The notes beneath the pieces were generated by a model. It worked only from the letters and a program-made list of their open reading frames with translations. It was not told the origin of the DNA and ran no database searches. Below, piece after piece: positions 25,511 to 33,499 of a DNA stretch of 64,000 bases. Every line of letters begins with the position of its first letter. Within the stretch, counting starts at the first letter, position 1. The position numbers and the translations under genes were made by a program. This DNA is from Bacteroidales bacterium (GTDB taxonomy: Bacteria; Bacteroidota; Bacteroidia; Bacteroidales; F082). Location of the stretch: NCBI GenBank assembly GCA_024681295.1, contig JAILBC010000087.1, forward strand, positions 27,628 to 91,627, given 5' to 3'.

Positions 25511-25534
25511 GGTGCCTCATTGTCAAAGTCAGGA

Positions 25535-25647
25535 TACCCTCTTTTCTCGCTGTTATATGGCAGTTTGGCCTCTTCGTGTTTTTGTGGACTCAGCGCTCCC
25601 CAGCGGATGAAGTCCATTGTCATTTTCTTGTTCTTGCTCTTTGCCAT
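25535..25647 (-). pseudogene. Second copy of the unknown gene, cut by the IS
   Basis: Starts MAKSKNKKMTMDFIRWGALS and matches the frame at 1-107, then runs into the right end of the IS1634-type element; the last residues of the open frame are IS sequence. A -7 element TATCTTTG (plus 25677-25684) is retained upstream. Family unknown. Confidence 0.6.
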
Positions 25648-26070
25648 GGCGATTCTATTTTGGAATTGATTCGACGCAAAGATAATCGTTTTCTACCACA
25701 TAGGATAGAGAAACCTACGGTCAATCTTTCTCAAAAAACACCATGTCCATCTGGTCGTTAATCTTCTCGACCCTACCGGTCCGGTGATAACCTAGTTTTT
25801 CGTATAGGTGAAGATGGGGGAAATACGTTTTCTGCTTCCGTCCTTTTTGTCCACAACACGTATCACCCCCACCTTTTCATTGGCAACAATGATAAAGTAA
25901 TAGGTTGTCCATGGTTGTTCAAACTTCGCTATTATTTCGTCAATGGTTTCCGCACCAGGGCTTGTGTTAAAATCCTGGTATTTTTCTAGCAGGTCGGAAA
26001 ACGCTTTAACCTGCATCTCCCATACGGTTTCGACATCAGCTCTTTCTATTGGCCTTAATTCCACGTCCAT
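25535..26070. repeat. Direct repeat, copy 2
   Basis: Same orientation and gene order as 1-453. It is longer by about 60 bases, because copy 1 lost the central part of the GNAT C-terminal half. The match begins exactly at the IS boundary (25535). Confidence 0.85.
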
Positions 26071-26088
26071 CCTGTATACGGCTACCAT
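25721..26088 (-). pseudogene. GNAT-type acetyltransferase, frameshifted copy
   Basis: The frame MVAVYRMDVELRPIERADVE continues to RKRISPIFTYTKN and stops. In another frame the GNAT C-terminus is still readable: HLYEKLGYHRTGRVEKINDQ then MDMVFFEKD and a stop at 25721. The LYEKLGY motif is typical of the acetyl-CoA binding end of GNAT enzymes. Loss of one T in the run ATTTCCCCC (plus strand about 25812-25820) restores the expected KRIFPHLHLYEKLGY. The gene is therefore one base from intact; copy 1 is more decayed. Confidence 0.7.
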
Positions 26089-26135
26089 TGGGAAAGGTGA
26101 GACAAATTAATCATGGGCATATCACAACAATTGTT

Positions 26136-27494
26136 TTATTCTATTTTGACTATTTTAAGATGACGCTTATTACTTTTTATATCTTTCACAACACTCTCCA
26201 ATTGTGTAGTATAGCAGCGACATGTGTTAATGTCATCACCTATAAAAGCCCTATAGTCTGAGCAAGAAGCGTACTTACATATCGGATACAACTCACATTT
26301 CTTGCATCTTATGTCAATCCTGTCTTCCGTATAAATATGCATGGGGCCGATGTCTTGGCGGACACCATTGAACACATCACCAATGATGTATTCCAATTCT
26401 CCAAAATGATGTTCACACTTATACAAATTTCCTTTCGGATCTATTGCGACATTATCGTAAAGGAAATATTTACACCCAATAGGGTAAAAACGTTCTGTGT
26501 AATAACAATCAATAGGGAAGCCCAAGGAATGAAGATGTGTTGCGAAAGCGCGGTAGACTGTCTTAAAAGAACCAGCAGGAAATACTTTAATTACTGAGTC
26601 CCGTGAATAGTCCATGACTTCCGACAATCTGACATCCAAGTTCTTCTTATCAACAACTCTTTGGTCTAATATTTCGACAAACTTATATAGTTCGTCAAGG
26701 TTGTCTGGCGTGGCATTTAACCTTACTATGGTATGTATTGTTTCACAGCAAAACACTATATTGTCGATAACACGCTCATAACAATCTCCTTTAACATTTC
26801 TTATTCTCGAATACCTGTCTTTTAAGCCGTCTATTGATATTTGGACAGATTGGAGGTTACATACCGCCACTAACTCCTGAACTCTCTTCGGCGACAACAA
26901 TAAACCATTGGTTATCAACTTTGTATTTAGTCCCACTTCAGGTCGGATTCTTTGCAACAGATCTCGTGTCATACGAACAATTAATGGATACTGCAACATA
27001 GGTTCTCCACCAAACCAAACCAAACACAGTTTTTTCACTCCTTCACGTTTTGTAAGACCCAGAATATAATCAATCGTGGCATTCGCTGTTTCGGACGACA
27101 TCACAGAGTCATCTAACAGATATCTTTTATCCTTTTCGAAACAATAGGCGCAGTGCATGTTGCAAATCAGAGATGGCGCTATCGTCACTTCTATGTCCGA
27201 CCTGTCTCTTTTTTCTGCAAACGATGAGCTTTCTTTGAGCAATGCGTTGAACTCATCAATGTTTTTTTCAACAATAAAACCGCCTCGGAGTAACGTCTCT
27301 GCATCCGAGATAGTAGCGATTGTATTTTCTGTCGCTTTGCTGTATTTGTTGTATGGAAAGCTACAAATATTGCCCGACTTGGTGTTGTATACGAAATAAT
27401 TGTCGCCTTCTGCTTTTATGAGAATATTATACAAAGACCACTTGTATCGTGACTCATCCAATGTTTTGGCGAATAAATTGTTGCATTTGTTCAT
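26136..27494 (-). CDS. Radical SAM/SPASM peptide maturase C, 452 aa
   Basis: The N-terminal 100 residues (YNILIKAEGDNYFVYNTKSG...) look like an RRE/PqqD-type leader-binding extension. The radical SAM motif CNMHCAYC is at about residues 111-118, WFGGEPM at about 160, and ISIDGLKDRY marks the barrel. The C-terminal SPASM region reads CKYFLYDNVAIDPKGNLYKC, then CKKCELYPICKYASC and CRC. It is the last gene of cluster 2; its ATG overlaps the end of maturase D by 41 nt. It resembles Bacteroidota RiPP maturases that act on short Cys-containing peptides. The substrate is probably the 21-aa peptide at 31200, an inference from context. Confidence 0.88.
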   Translation of the reverse strand: MNKCNNLFAKTLDESRYKWSLYNILIKAEGDNYFVYNTKSGNICSFPYNKYSKATENTIATISDAETLLRGGFIVEKNIDEFNALLKESSSFAEKRDRSDIEVTIAPSLICNMHCAYCFEKDKRYLLDDSVMSSETANATIDYILGLTKREGVKKLCLVWFGGEPMLQYPLIVRMTRDLLQRIRPEVGLNTKLITNGLLLSPKRVQELVAVCNLQSVQISIDGLKDRYSRIRNVKGDCYERVIDNIVFCCETIHTIVRLNATPDNLDELYKFVEILDQRVVDKKNLDVRLSEVMDYSRDSVIKVFPAGSFKTVYRAFATHLHSLGFPIDCYYTERFYPIGCKYFLYDNVAIDPKGNLYKCEHHFGELEYIIGDVFNGVRQDIGPMHIYTEDRIDIRCKKCELYPICKYASCSDYRAFIGDDINTCRCYTTQLESVVKDIKSNKRHLKIVKIE

Positions 27495-28350
27495 AAGTCT
27501 TGAAATCTACACCGTATTGTCCATATGTAATATCTGGAAGAGTGTTGCAGTATAACAAACGTCCGAAAGTATCGAAAGCCAAAGGTACCAATTTATGGTT
27601 TTTGCATGAACAGTGGAACCTCCCGTCAAAAAAGTACTCGATCTCTTTTTCTAATTCTGTTATCGGACAGCAACACTCTACCAACCATTTCATTGTCTTT
27701 GCCGCAGCTACTGTCTTTAGTTTGTCATAAAACATAGGCAGCAGTATTTCCGGACTGTTTGCCTCAAAAAAAGCACGGTCACACTCTGCGCCCTGTGGTT
27801 CTTTCAAAAAAGAGAAAACAATCAGTCGGGCTCCTTTTTCCGACAACAGTTCCATCAAGTCATCAAGATGTTCGATAAAAGACGCTGTCAACACAGCTGA
27901 CAATCCAAATTTAATTCCACATCCCGACAGGTTGTCGATGGCTTTGACGATGGAGTCAAAACAATCTATACCCGTTGTGTGAATATAATTATCTCTATTG
28001 CTTCCTTTTAACGAGAGCATTACAGAATCAAGACCCGCCTGAAGGAGAGCGTCAAGGTGGGTTTTATCCGACAACAAAAGGCCATTTGTGGTTATCTCCG
28101 CCAGCATGCCTTTTTCCTTACATCTTTTGAGACCATCTGACAGATAAGGATATATCAAGGGTTCCCCTCCGAGAAACACGACTTTTTTCACTCCACCCTC
28201 ACCACACATGTCTATCAGGTCAAACAATAAATCTTTATGCATGTTGAGTTCCGCTTTCTCCCCATACCTGTCATAGCACCAAAAACAGTCCATGTTGCAC
28301 AGCCTATTCACGGTAATCCAAGAGCAATAATGTCTTACTATCTCATCCAT
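27454..28350 (-). CDS. Radical SAM enzyme D, 298 aa
   Basis: The radical SAM motif CNMDCFWC is near the N-terminus (about residues 18-25), followed by VFLGGEPLIYP and ITTNGLLLSD. The C-terminal third has Cys in WLVECCCPI and HCSCKNHKLVPLAFDTFGRL then YCN, suggesting at least one auxiliary cluster in a shortened SPASM/twitch form. I place the start at 28350 (MDEIVRHYCSWITV), overlapping the GT8 stop by 8 nt, rather than the upstream ATG of the longer frame. There is no RRE-like extension, so it may act after or together with maturase C or E. Confidence 0.85.
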   Translation of the reverse strand: MDEIVRHYCSWITVNRLCNMDCFWCYDRYGEKAELNMHKDLLFDLIDMCGEGGVKKVVFLGGEPLIYPYLSDGLKRCKEKGMLAEITTNGLLLSDKTHLDALLQAGLDSVMLSLKGSNRDNYIHTTGIDCFDSIVKAIDNLSGCGIKFGLSAVLTASFIEHLDDLMELLSEKGARLIVFSFLKEPQGAECDRAFFEANSPEILLPMFYDKLKTVAAAKTMKWLVECCCPITELEKEIEYFFDGRFHCSCKNHKLVPLAFDTFGRLLYCNTLPDITYGQYGVDFKTYEQMQQFIRQNIG

Positions 28351-29245
28351 AAACTCTATATGTTTCCAACATTTCTTCTGGTAACTGTCGGGCATAAGAC
28401 CACCACAACTCATAGTAACAATAGAACGGTGTGGTAGAAATAGCGTCCGTTTCACCTTTCATGAAATGATTATAGTAACGCCATGGCTTGTCATAGATTG
28501 TCGAGCCGTTAGAATTCAGGAAGTGAACAATCCGTCGCTTAGGAATAATGCCTTTGCAGCTACAGAAAGAGTCATACAACTCTTTTGCGGAAAGATTGTA
28601 ATTATAATCAAATGGCATTATTAGTTTACATCTTCCCCTCAAGGTGTTTGCCATCACCCACTCCTCAAATTGTTCTTGCTTCTTACCCGTCGACAGATAC
28701 GCATCAAGCCACTGCCTATAGGTGCGGATTGTAATGTCTCGCCTCATTAAATCGAGATTGTACAATATCACTCCTCCATTAAAACCATCTCTGTAATTTG
28801 GGTCTTCAACATGGTTTTTAAGAAGGAGGTTATTCAATGTTCTTCTATTATGGCATCCCACCACGTAATTGTCGCGGAAATCAACACAATAAAGTTCGCT
28901 GATGTCACCAGTGACCAATGTATCGGCATCCAAGCCCAGAACACGATCCATATCGACTGGAAGATACTTGTGTGGCACCATTTTAGAATAGAGGAACCCA
29001 GGGTACCTATCTGTGTTTAGAAAACCCTTACCATCATCTTCATCGCAATGAAAATAATTAGACTCCGCCCCCAATGAATCGATAAACGCAGTCATGACCT
29101 TTTTGCGATCTTCCGATATGTCTGGTGTTATAAAATTGAAAACCACTTTCAACGATGGAGCATTTTTAATTATCGATATAATCAAAGGCCCCACACTGAA
29201 AATGTACGAATCTGTCAACACAAAAAGTATATTAGTGGTCTTCAT
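28343..29245 (-). CDS. Family 8-type glycosyltransferase, 300 aa
   Basis: The protein has the GT8 (GT-A fold) features: N-terminal NILFVLTDSYIFSVGPLI strand, a metal-binding DxD in VLGLDADTLVTGDISEL (about residues 96-112), FNGGVILYNL, and a late HFLNSNGSTIYDKPW with the conserved His and KPW. GT8 enzymes transfer hexoses from nucleotide sugars and are common in LPS synthesis, but this gene is locked between a CAT-like gene and radical SAM genes with overlapping ends. Glycosylation of the peptide product (Ser, Tyr or Cys) is therefore plausible. I chose the ATG at 29245 (MKTTNILFV) over an upstream TTG. Confidence 0.85.
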   Translation of the reverse strand: MKTTNILFVLTDSYIFSVGPLIISIIKNAPSLKVVFNFITPDISEDRKKVMTAFIDSLGAESNYFHCDEDDGKGFLNTDRYPGFLYSKMVPHKYLPVDMDRVLGLDADTLVTGDISELYCVDFRDNYVVGCHNRRTLNNLLLKNHVEDPNYRDGFNGGVILYNLDLMRRDITIRTYRQWLDAYLSTGKKQEQFEEWVMANTLRGRCKLIMPFDYNYNLSAKELYDSFCSCKGIIPKRRIVHFLNSNGSTIYDKPWRYYNHFMKGETDAISTTPFYCYYELWWSYARQLPEEMLETYRVYG

Positions 29246-29256
29246 GACTAACCCTC

Positions 29257-29895
29257 TCAAAGAGAACTTATCACATTCTCCATCTCTTTTACAAACAACG
29301 CTATATGATACCCATCACTTGCAGCATGGTTCACTTGTACCGAACATGGCAGCATTTGTTTCCCCTGCTTCTCACAAATACGCCCCATAGCTATTATCGG
29401 GGACAATGGCATCCGCTGGACTTCGACACTCATAGTAATACTCGAGAAACAGAGTTCGGAGGATGCCGATACAGCGAACGTGTTCTTTGGTGATGGAAAA
29501 CCTTGTGGAAACATCGTCTTGTTATTATTGCTTTCAATATCATTAACACAGTTTTTGTAAAACTCCATCAGGTCCGGCACATATTTGGTCGTCAAACAAT
29601 AGAAGGTTTTTTTCTCTTTATTGAATGCAATGTAAGAAGGATCTACTCTCTCATATCGCGCCAAACAACCTTGTTCGTTGATTGTCAGCCTGAAATCTGG
29701 AATAGCGTTGACCGCCTTCGACACTACCCAAATTAATACAGGGTATGTTTTTAGCTTGTGTGCCTTTGTAAAACAACACAACCTGGAAACATCAATATCT
29801 GATGTAATCGATATAGAACATTTGTGTTCCATAAAATGCTTGAAATGCTCTGCCCGATAATACGTGTCCAGGTCAATTATCTCCAAACTATTCAC
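29257..29895 (-). CDS. Chloramphenicol acetyltransferase-like acyltransferase, 212 aa
   Basis: The length and the C-terminal active-site motif VNHAASDGYHIALF match type A chloramphenicol acetyltransferases (HH-v-DG-H). The catalytic His is present and the following Asp-Gly is intact. N-terminal YRAEHFKHFMEHKCSISITS also fits (R--HF--f). CAT trimers acetylate hydroxyl groups using acetyl-CoA. Inside a tightly packed peptide cluster (8-nt overlap with maturase E, 11-nt gap to GT8) it more likely acylates the product or confers self-protection than acts as a drug-resistance gene. Function in drug resistance cannot be excluded. Confidence 0.85.
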   Translation of the reverse strand: MNSLEIIDLDTYYRAEHFKHFMEHKCSISITSDIDVSRLCCFTKAHKLKTYPVLIWVVSKAVNAIPDFRLTINEQGCLARYERVDPSYIAFNKEKKTFYCLTTKYVPDLMEFYKNCVNDIESNNNKTMFPQGFPSPKNTFAVSASSELCFSSITMSVEVQRMPLSPIIAMGRICEKQGKQMLPCSVQVNHAASDGYHIALFVKEMENVISSL

Positions 29896-31120
29896 TTACA
29901 CACAATTTATATTTCAACAACGCTAAATCTTTAATATACTTACGTTTACTCTCACAATTCGACGTATTCCAATGTGTTGGACAACCTCCTCTACAGAGCG
30001 GGAAAATACTGCAAATCTGACAGGTTTCCCGCATTGTTAGACGACTCCGGTCTATCAGATTTATACATCCTTCAACATCCGACACACTAATGGGTGAACT
30101 TTTTCCGACAGAATCCTCACATTTATGACAAAAGCCCTTACTATCAACAACTATGGCTCCCGAATCCATAATGGCACACGCCCTATCTATTGAAATCAGT
30201 TCCTTAAACAAACTATCGTCATTGTTATAATGAAGATTATCATATAGATAATTCACTATCTCTAATTTCTTCTGGCAATACTCATTATATGTAAGCGACA
30301 ACTCTGGATTATCCGTATCTATAAGCGCTATCGTGATATCAAGACTGTCAAGAATATTATCCTGACCAAGTTTCGACAAAAACACTTTGATGGAATTCAT
30401 ATTTCTCTTGTCCAAATTTATCCTCAAGGTCACATCGCATTTGTCATGCAACAAACGCAAAGCATTGTATAGCCTCGACCACAACAACTCGTTACCTTGC
30501 TTGTTTTCCACAAAGGCATCCAGCCCCCCGTCGACAGTAATCTGCACATGTCTTATATGACACCTGTCCATTCCATTGATGAAATCGTCGGAAAACAACG
30601 TCCCATTAGTGATTATCGATGACTCGTACTCAATCCCCTTTTTCTCACATACACTGATAAACAACGATGACAGGCGGGTTATCTCATCTTTTTTCAGTAG
30701 AGGCTCTCCACCGAACCATACCACATTAACAGCGCAAATATTGGGATTTATGGACATTTCCTTTCCCAAAACAGCCAAAAGGCTATCCGACAGTTCCTTC
30801 TCTGTCACATCGGAAGCTGAATTCCTCTTTTCAAAACAATAATAACAAGATAAATTACACTTTTCTGACAAAGATAAAACCATCGTGAGGGTATCTTTTG
30901 GGACGCCCTTAGCCTCAATAACATCATCAAATGGGGTCAAGAACCCCAACTCTATAAACTCATTGAGATAGGGCAAGTCGTCACCTATCGACGTTCTGTT
31001 GTCCACATACAAGTCATAAACTTCTCTCTCAATCTCACAGATTGCGCCAGTTTGAGAGTTAAAAAGAATAACAGTATCGGTATTCTCTTCTAGAACAATA
31101 TTATAATGAGAAATAAACAA
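29888..31120 (-). CDS. Radical SAM/SPASM peptide maturase E, 410 aa
   Basis: The N-terminal region of about 85 residues (YNIVLEENTDTVILFNSQTG...) resembles a leader-recognition domain. The radical SAM motif CNLSCYYC is at about 88-95, VVWFGGEPLLKKDEI at about 133-147, and QITVDGG follows. The SPASM end reads CHKCEDSVG, then CQICSIFPLCRGGCP and a final CESK. It is the first enzyme gene after the 21-aa peptide, separated from it by a terminator hairpin. It overlaps the CAT-like gene by 8 nt. It is likely the first modifying enzyme of the cluster. Confidence 0.88.
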   Translation of the reverse strand: MFISHYNIVLEENTDTVILFNSQTGAICEIEREVYDLYVDNRTSIGDDLPYLNEFIELGFLTPFDDVIEAKGVPKDTLTMVLSLSEKCNLSCYYCFEKRNSASDVTEKELSDSLLAVLGKEMSINPNICAVNVVWFGGEPLLKKDEITRLSSLFISVCEKKGIEYESSIITNGTLFSDDFINGMDRCHIRHVQITVDGGLDAFVENKQGNELLWSRLYNALRLLHDKCDVTLRINLDKRNMNSIKVFLSKLGQDNILDSLDITIALIDTDNPELSLTYNEYCQKKLEIVNYLYDNLHYNNDDSLFKELISIDRACAIMDSGAIVVDSKGFCHKCEDSVGKSSPISVSDVEGCINLIDRSRLTMRETCQICSIFPLCRGGCPTHWNTSNCESKRKYIKDLALLKYKLCVSE

Positions 31121-31145
31121 AATTTATTATTATTCTGATATTCTG

Positions 31146-31181
31146 AAAATGGTCGGCAACATTCAGATTACCGACCATTTT
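31146..31181 (-). terminator. Terminator/attenuator between 21-aa peptide and maturase E
   Basis: A perfect 11-bp stem, AAAATGGTCGG with CCGACCATTTT, encloses a 14-nt loop; the T tract is the end of the stem. It lies 18 nt after the peptide stop and 25 nt before the maturase ATG. It is the same position as the hairpin in cluster 1. Confidence 0.75.
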
Positions 31182-31199
31182 GTTTCATTTAACCATATC

Positions 31200-31265
31200 T
31201 CAATCACAATAGTGAGAGCAGGCCGTTACTTTTCTGTTCTTCTTAGATTTAACGATAACCTTCAT
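31200..31265 (-). CDS. Candidate RiPP precursor, 21 aa
   Basis: This very short frame begins MKVIVKSKKNRK (basic, five Lys in all), continues VTA and ends CSHYCD. It has a leader-like basic part followed by a C-x-x-Y-C-D end, comparable with C-E-P-W-C-D in precursor 1 of cluster 1. Its upstream 55 nt also resemble those of precursor 1, and a terminator follows. These three shared features are the main support, as 21 residues alone are not significant. The alternative is a leader peptide for attenuation: Lys-rich, next to a lysyl-tRNA synthetase gene and before a terminator. Confidence 0.6.
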   Translation of the reverse strand: MKVIVKSKKNRKVTACSHYCD

Positions 31266-31320
31266 ACTTATTGTTCCCTGTTATATCCCATCGGGCCATC
31301 GGTTCTAAATTAATTAACTA
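31266..31320 (-). promoter_or_regulatory. Conserved leader upstream of the 21-aa peptide
   Basis: It runs from the TAG stop of the lysyl-tRNA synthetase gene to the peptide ATG. It aligns with 5935-5986 through blocks TAGTT-AATTAAT, AACCGA, GCC, GGGATA-AAC, GG and AATAA-TATG with a few short gaps. No TAnnTTTG is present, so the peptide may be read from the synthetase promoter or from an unrecognised one in this leader. Confidence 0.6.
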
Positions 31321-33357
31321 TTTCACCTCGCATCCCGAGGGAACATTATTGTCAGCAAAGAGCACTTTACAATGATCGTTGTATGTGGTGGCAAGAAGCA
31401 TGCCTTCACTGGTAACACCAGCAATTCGCGTCGGAGTAAGATTGACCAACACTAAAATGTTCTTGCCAATAAGCTCTTCGGGCGTGTATTTGTTCTTGAT
31501 GCTGGAGACAATCGTACGCTTGTCTTTTCCATCATCAACGGTTATTTTGTAACAACTATGCGATTTCCTGATTTCCTGGCATTTCAAAACCTTACATACG
31601 CGAATGTCCATTTTTGCAAAATCGTCTATGCTAATGCCAGACTTGAAGGCGGGAACTTCATAGTTGACAACATCAGATTCCGTTTCTTCTGGTGTTTCCT
31701 GCTCCTCAATCACGGGCTGCATCTCGGCTTGAATCTCCTCCTCGGTCTTGGGATAAGAAAAATCGAGCAAATGCAGATAACTGTCAGGTGAGATGGCATA
31801 CAAGAACAAGTAAAGTCTAGGCCCTTTTTCTTTGTCTATCAAAAGTTTATAAACATTCGAGAAAAACTGTCCTTGCACAGTTTTCAAGGCCTTATCTTCA
31901 CGTGTAATCCCTCTAATCTGGCGAGGTATGGCGTATAATTCGGTCTGCAACTCATCCAAAGTATAATTGCCTTTAGCAATATATTTATAAACCAGCTCTA
32001 TTTCTTTCTTTTCTTCATCGGTGAAAGTATCAAACACATCCCAGTTTCTATGTGTTCTAATCCGATTCATGTTTTCTGGAGAGCATTCTTCCAACCAGCA
32101 TTTGGCCAACCCAAGACGCTCTGACATCTCTTCAATCGAATAATCGTATCCAATCTTTGATAAAACATGTTTAAGCAATTCCGGATTAAAATCAACCACA
32201 GAACCAAGTTGAACCAACAAATTGAACGGGACGGGAACTATTTCTCTGCCGTTGATCTTGACGAACGACATGGTCGTCTTCGTCAATTCTTCCGCATCAG
32301 GCTTCTTCAAATCATTATACATGCGGTCAAATTCATGATACTGGCGAAGGATTCCATCATCAAAACAGAAATCAAATTCCTTGCTGGGTTCGGTTTTAGC
32401 GTATAACCATAACAAAACTTCGGGCTGATAGATGCGAAGGAGGGTTTTGGGAGTTAGATTCAATCCAGAAGAACTGGACATTTTTCCAGCTAAACCTTTA
32501 AGTCCGATAAACCCATAACCTTGGAAAATAGGAGGTTCGTATCCAAAAATTTCCCTTGAAATATCTTTGCCGGCATCATAACTTCCGTGAGGTGTAGCAT
32601 GATCGATCCCTCCTGGCTCAAAATCAACTTGTTCATATCTCCATCTCATAGCCCAGTCAACCTTCCATTGTAATTTACAATTGAAATCGGTTGTGAAATC
32701 AAACTCACCTGTATGTCCACACGCACATTTGTATTGAGCCTTTGTGTTATCTTCCGATAGGTTTATGATTTTTGTGGTATCCCTGCCACAATGAGGACAG
32801 TATATACTGACGGGATAATAATTGTTTCGCTCTTCTTCCGTGGAGTCTTGGGTTCTATGTCTGTCAAGGATATCAAATATTTCTTTCCTCTTACTCAAGG
32901 CAAAAATGATATCTTTCGCATATTTTCCAGTTCTGTACATGGCAGCTTGATGGCGAAAATCCAGCTTGATATCGAAAGGCTTTATGGACTCTTCAAATTC
33001 TTTTTCAAAATGCTCCGCGTATGTACTGCTCTCCGTATCGTCTTTGAAAGGGTTCTCGATATCCACGTATGCGCGCCCGATATTTTCTTCAAAGTTCTCT
33101 GTTACTGCAGCGACATTGCTAGGCACCTTGCGCAAACGATCCAACTCATCCCAAGAAAAAAGCAAACGAGCCTTTTTCCCTTTCTTCTCCAACGCTTTCA
33201 CGACAAACAAACTTGTAGCAACATCTCTAAAGTTGCCAATGTGAACGGAACCAGAAGGGCTAATGCCCGCAGCACAGACGTATTCTTCCTTGTCAGGATT
33301 TTTATTGATGATTTGCTGGGCAATCTTTTCTGCCCAATGTGTCTTTTCTTCCATCAT
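31318..33357 (-). CDS. lysK: Class I lysyl-tRNA synthetase with C-terminal tRNA-binding domain, 679 aa
   Basis: Class I LysRS signatures are clear: AGISPSGSVHIGN (HIGH motif, about residues 29-41), LFSWDELDRLRKVP, a Cys4 zinc region (CPHCGRD ... CACGH), GGIDHATPHGSYDAG and GKMSSSSG (KMSKS, about 292-299). It charges tRNA-Lys with lysine. After the helical anticodon-binding region, residues about 570-679 (FAKMDIRVCKVLKCQEIRKS ... LTPTRIAGVTSEGM) form a Trbp111/MetRS-type tRNA-binding domain, which class I LysRS normally lacks. Most Bacteroidota use class II LysRS, so lateral transfer is likely. Its promoter has TTTG-N20-TATCTTTG at 33385-33416. Confidence 0.92.
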   Translation of the reverse strand: MMEEKTHWAEKIAQQIINKNPDKEEYVCAAGISPSGSVHIGNFRDVATSLFVVKALEKKGKKARLLFSWDELDRLRKVPSNVAAVTENFEENIGRAYVDIENPFKDDTESSTYAEHFEKEFEESIKPFDIKLDFRHQAAMYRTGKYAKDIIFALSKRKEIFDILDRHRTQDSTEEERNNYYPVSIYCPHCGRDTTKIINLSEDNTKAQYKCACGHTGEFDFTTDFNCKLQWKVDWAMRWRYEQVDFEPGGIDHATPHGSYDAGKDISREIFGYEPPIFQGYGFIGLKGLAGKMSSSSGLNLTPKTLLRIYQPEVLLWLYAKTEPSKEFDFCFDDGILRQYHEFDRMYNDLKKPDAEELTKTTMSFVKINGREIVPVPFNLLVQLGSVVDFNPELLKHVLSKIGYDYSIEEMSERLGLAKCWLEECSPENMNRIRTHRNWDVFDTFTDEEKKEIELVYKYIAKGNYTLDELQTELYAIPRQIRGITREDKALKTVQGQFFSNVYKLLIDKEKGPRLYLFLYAISPDSYLHLLDFSYPKTEEEIQAEMQPVIEEQETPEETESDVVNYEVPAFKSGISIDDFAKMDIRVCKVLKCQEIRKSHSCYKITVDDGKDKRTIVSSIKNKYTPEELIGKNILVLVNLTPTRIAGVTSEGMLLATTYNDHCKVLFADNNVPSGCEVK

Positions 33358-33384
33358 ATGTCAAGTTTCAGAATTAATAACTTG

Positions 33385-33416
33385 CAAAGATACATCATTT
33401 CTTTTAAATGCCCAAA
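33385..33416 (-). promoter_or_regulatory. Complete Bacteroidota promoter of lysK
   Basis: On the minus strand TTTG (33413-33416) and TATCTTTG (33385-33392) are 20 nt apart, matching the TTTG-N19/21-TAnnTTTG consensus. The -7 element lies 27 nt before the lysK ATG. Confidence 0.75.
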
Positions 33417-33465
33417 CTGTTGAGATATTTCTTTTAGCCATATGTGACATTTTGTCAGATTTTCG

Positions 33466-33473
33466 TATATTTG
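33466..33473 (+). promoter_or_regulatory. Promoter -7 element TATATTTG of pheT
   Basis: A perfect TAnnTTTG 26 nt upstream of the pheT ATG. The nearest TTTG (33451-33454) is closer than usual. The 142-nt gap between lysK and pheT thus holds divergent promoters. Confidence 0.6.
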
Positions 33474-33499
33474 CCGCCCGAAACTAAAATTAAAGAAGA

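Larger units (their letters stand above)
24226..25534 (+). mobile_element. Degenerate IS1634-type insertion sequence
   Basis: Perfect 14-bp terminal inverted repeats, TCCTGACTTTGACA at 24226-24239 and its complement at 25521-25534, bound a transposase gene with internal damage. No target duplication is visible and the two flanks are unrelated, so a deletion or rearrangement occurred at one end. The right end interrupts the second copy of the unknown gene whose other copy lies at 1-107. The element is GC-richer than its surroundings. Confidence 0.85.

Noticed and set aside
31318..33357. Methionyl-tRNA synthetase call based on the C-terminal tRNA-binding domain
   Set aside because: The catalytic domain has class I LysRS motifs (VHIGN, GGIDHATPHGSYDAG, GKMSSSSG), not MetRS ones.
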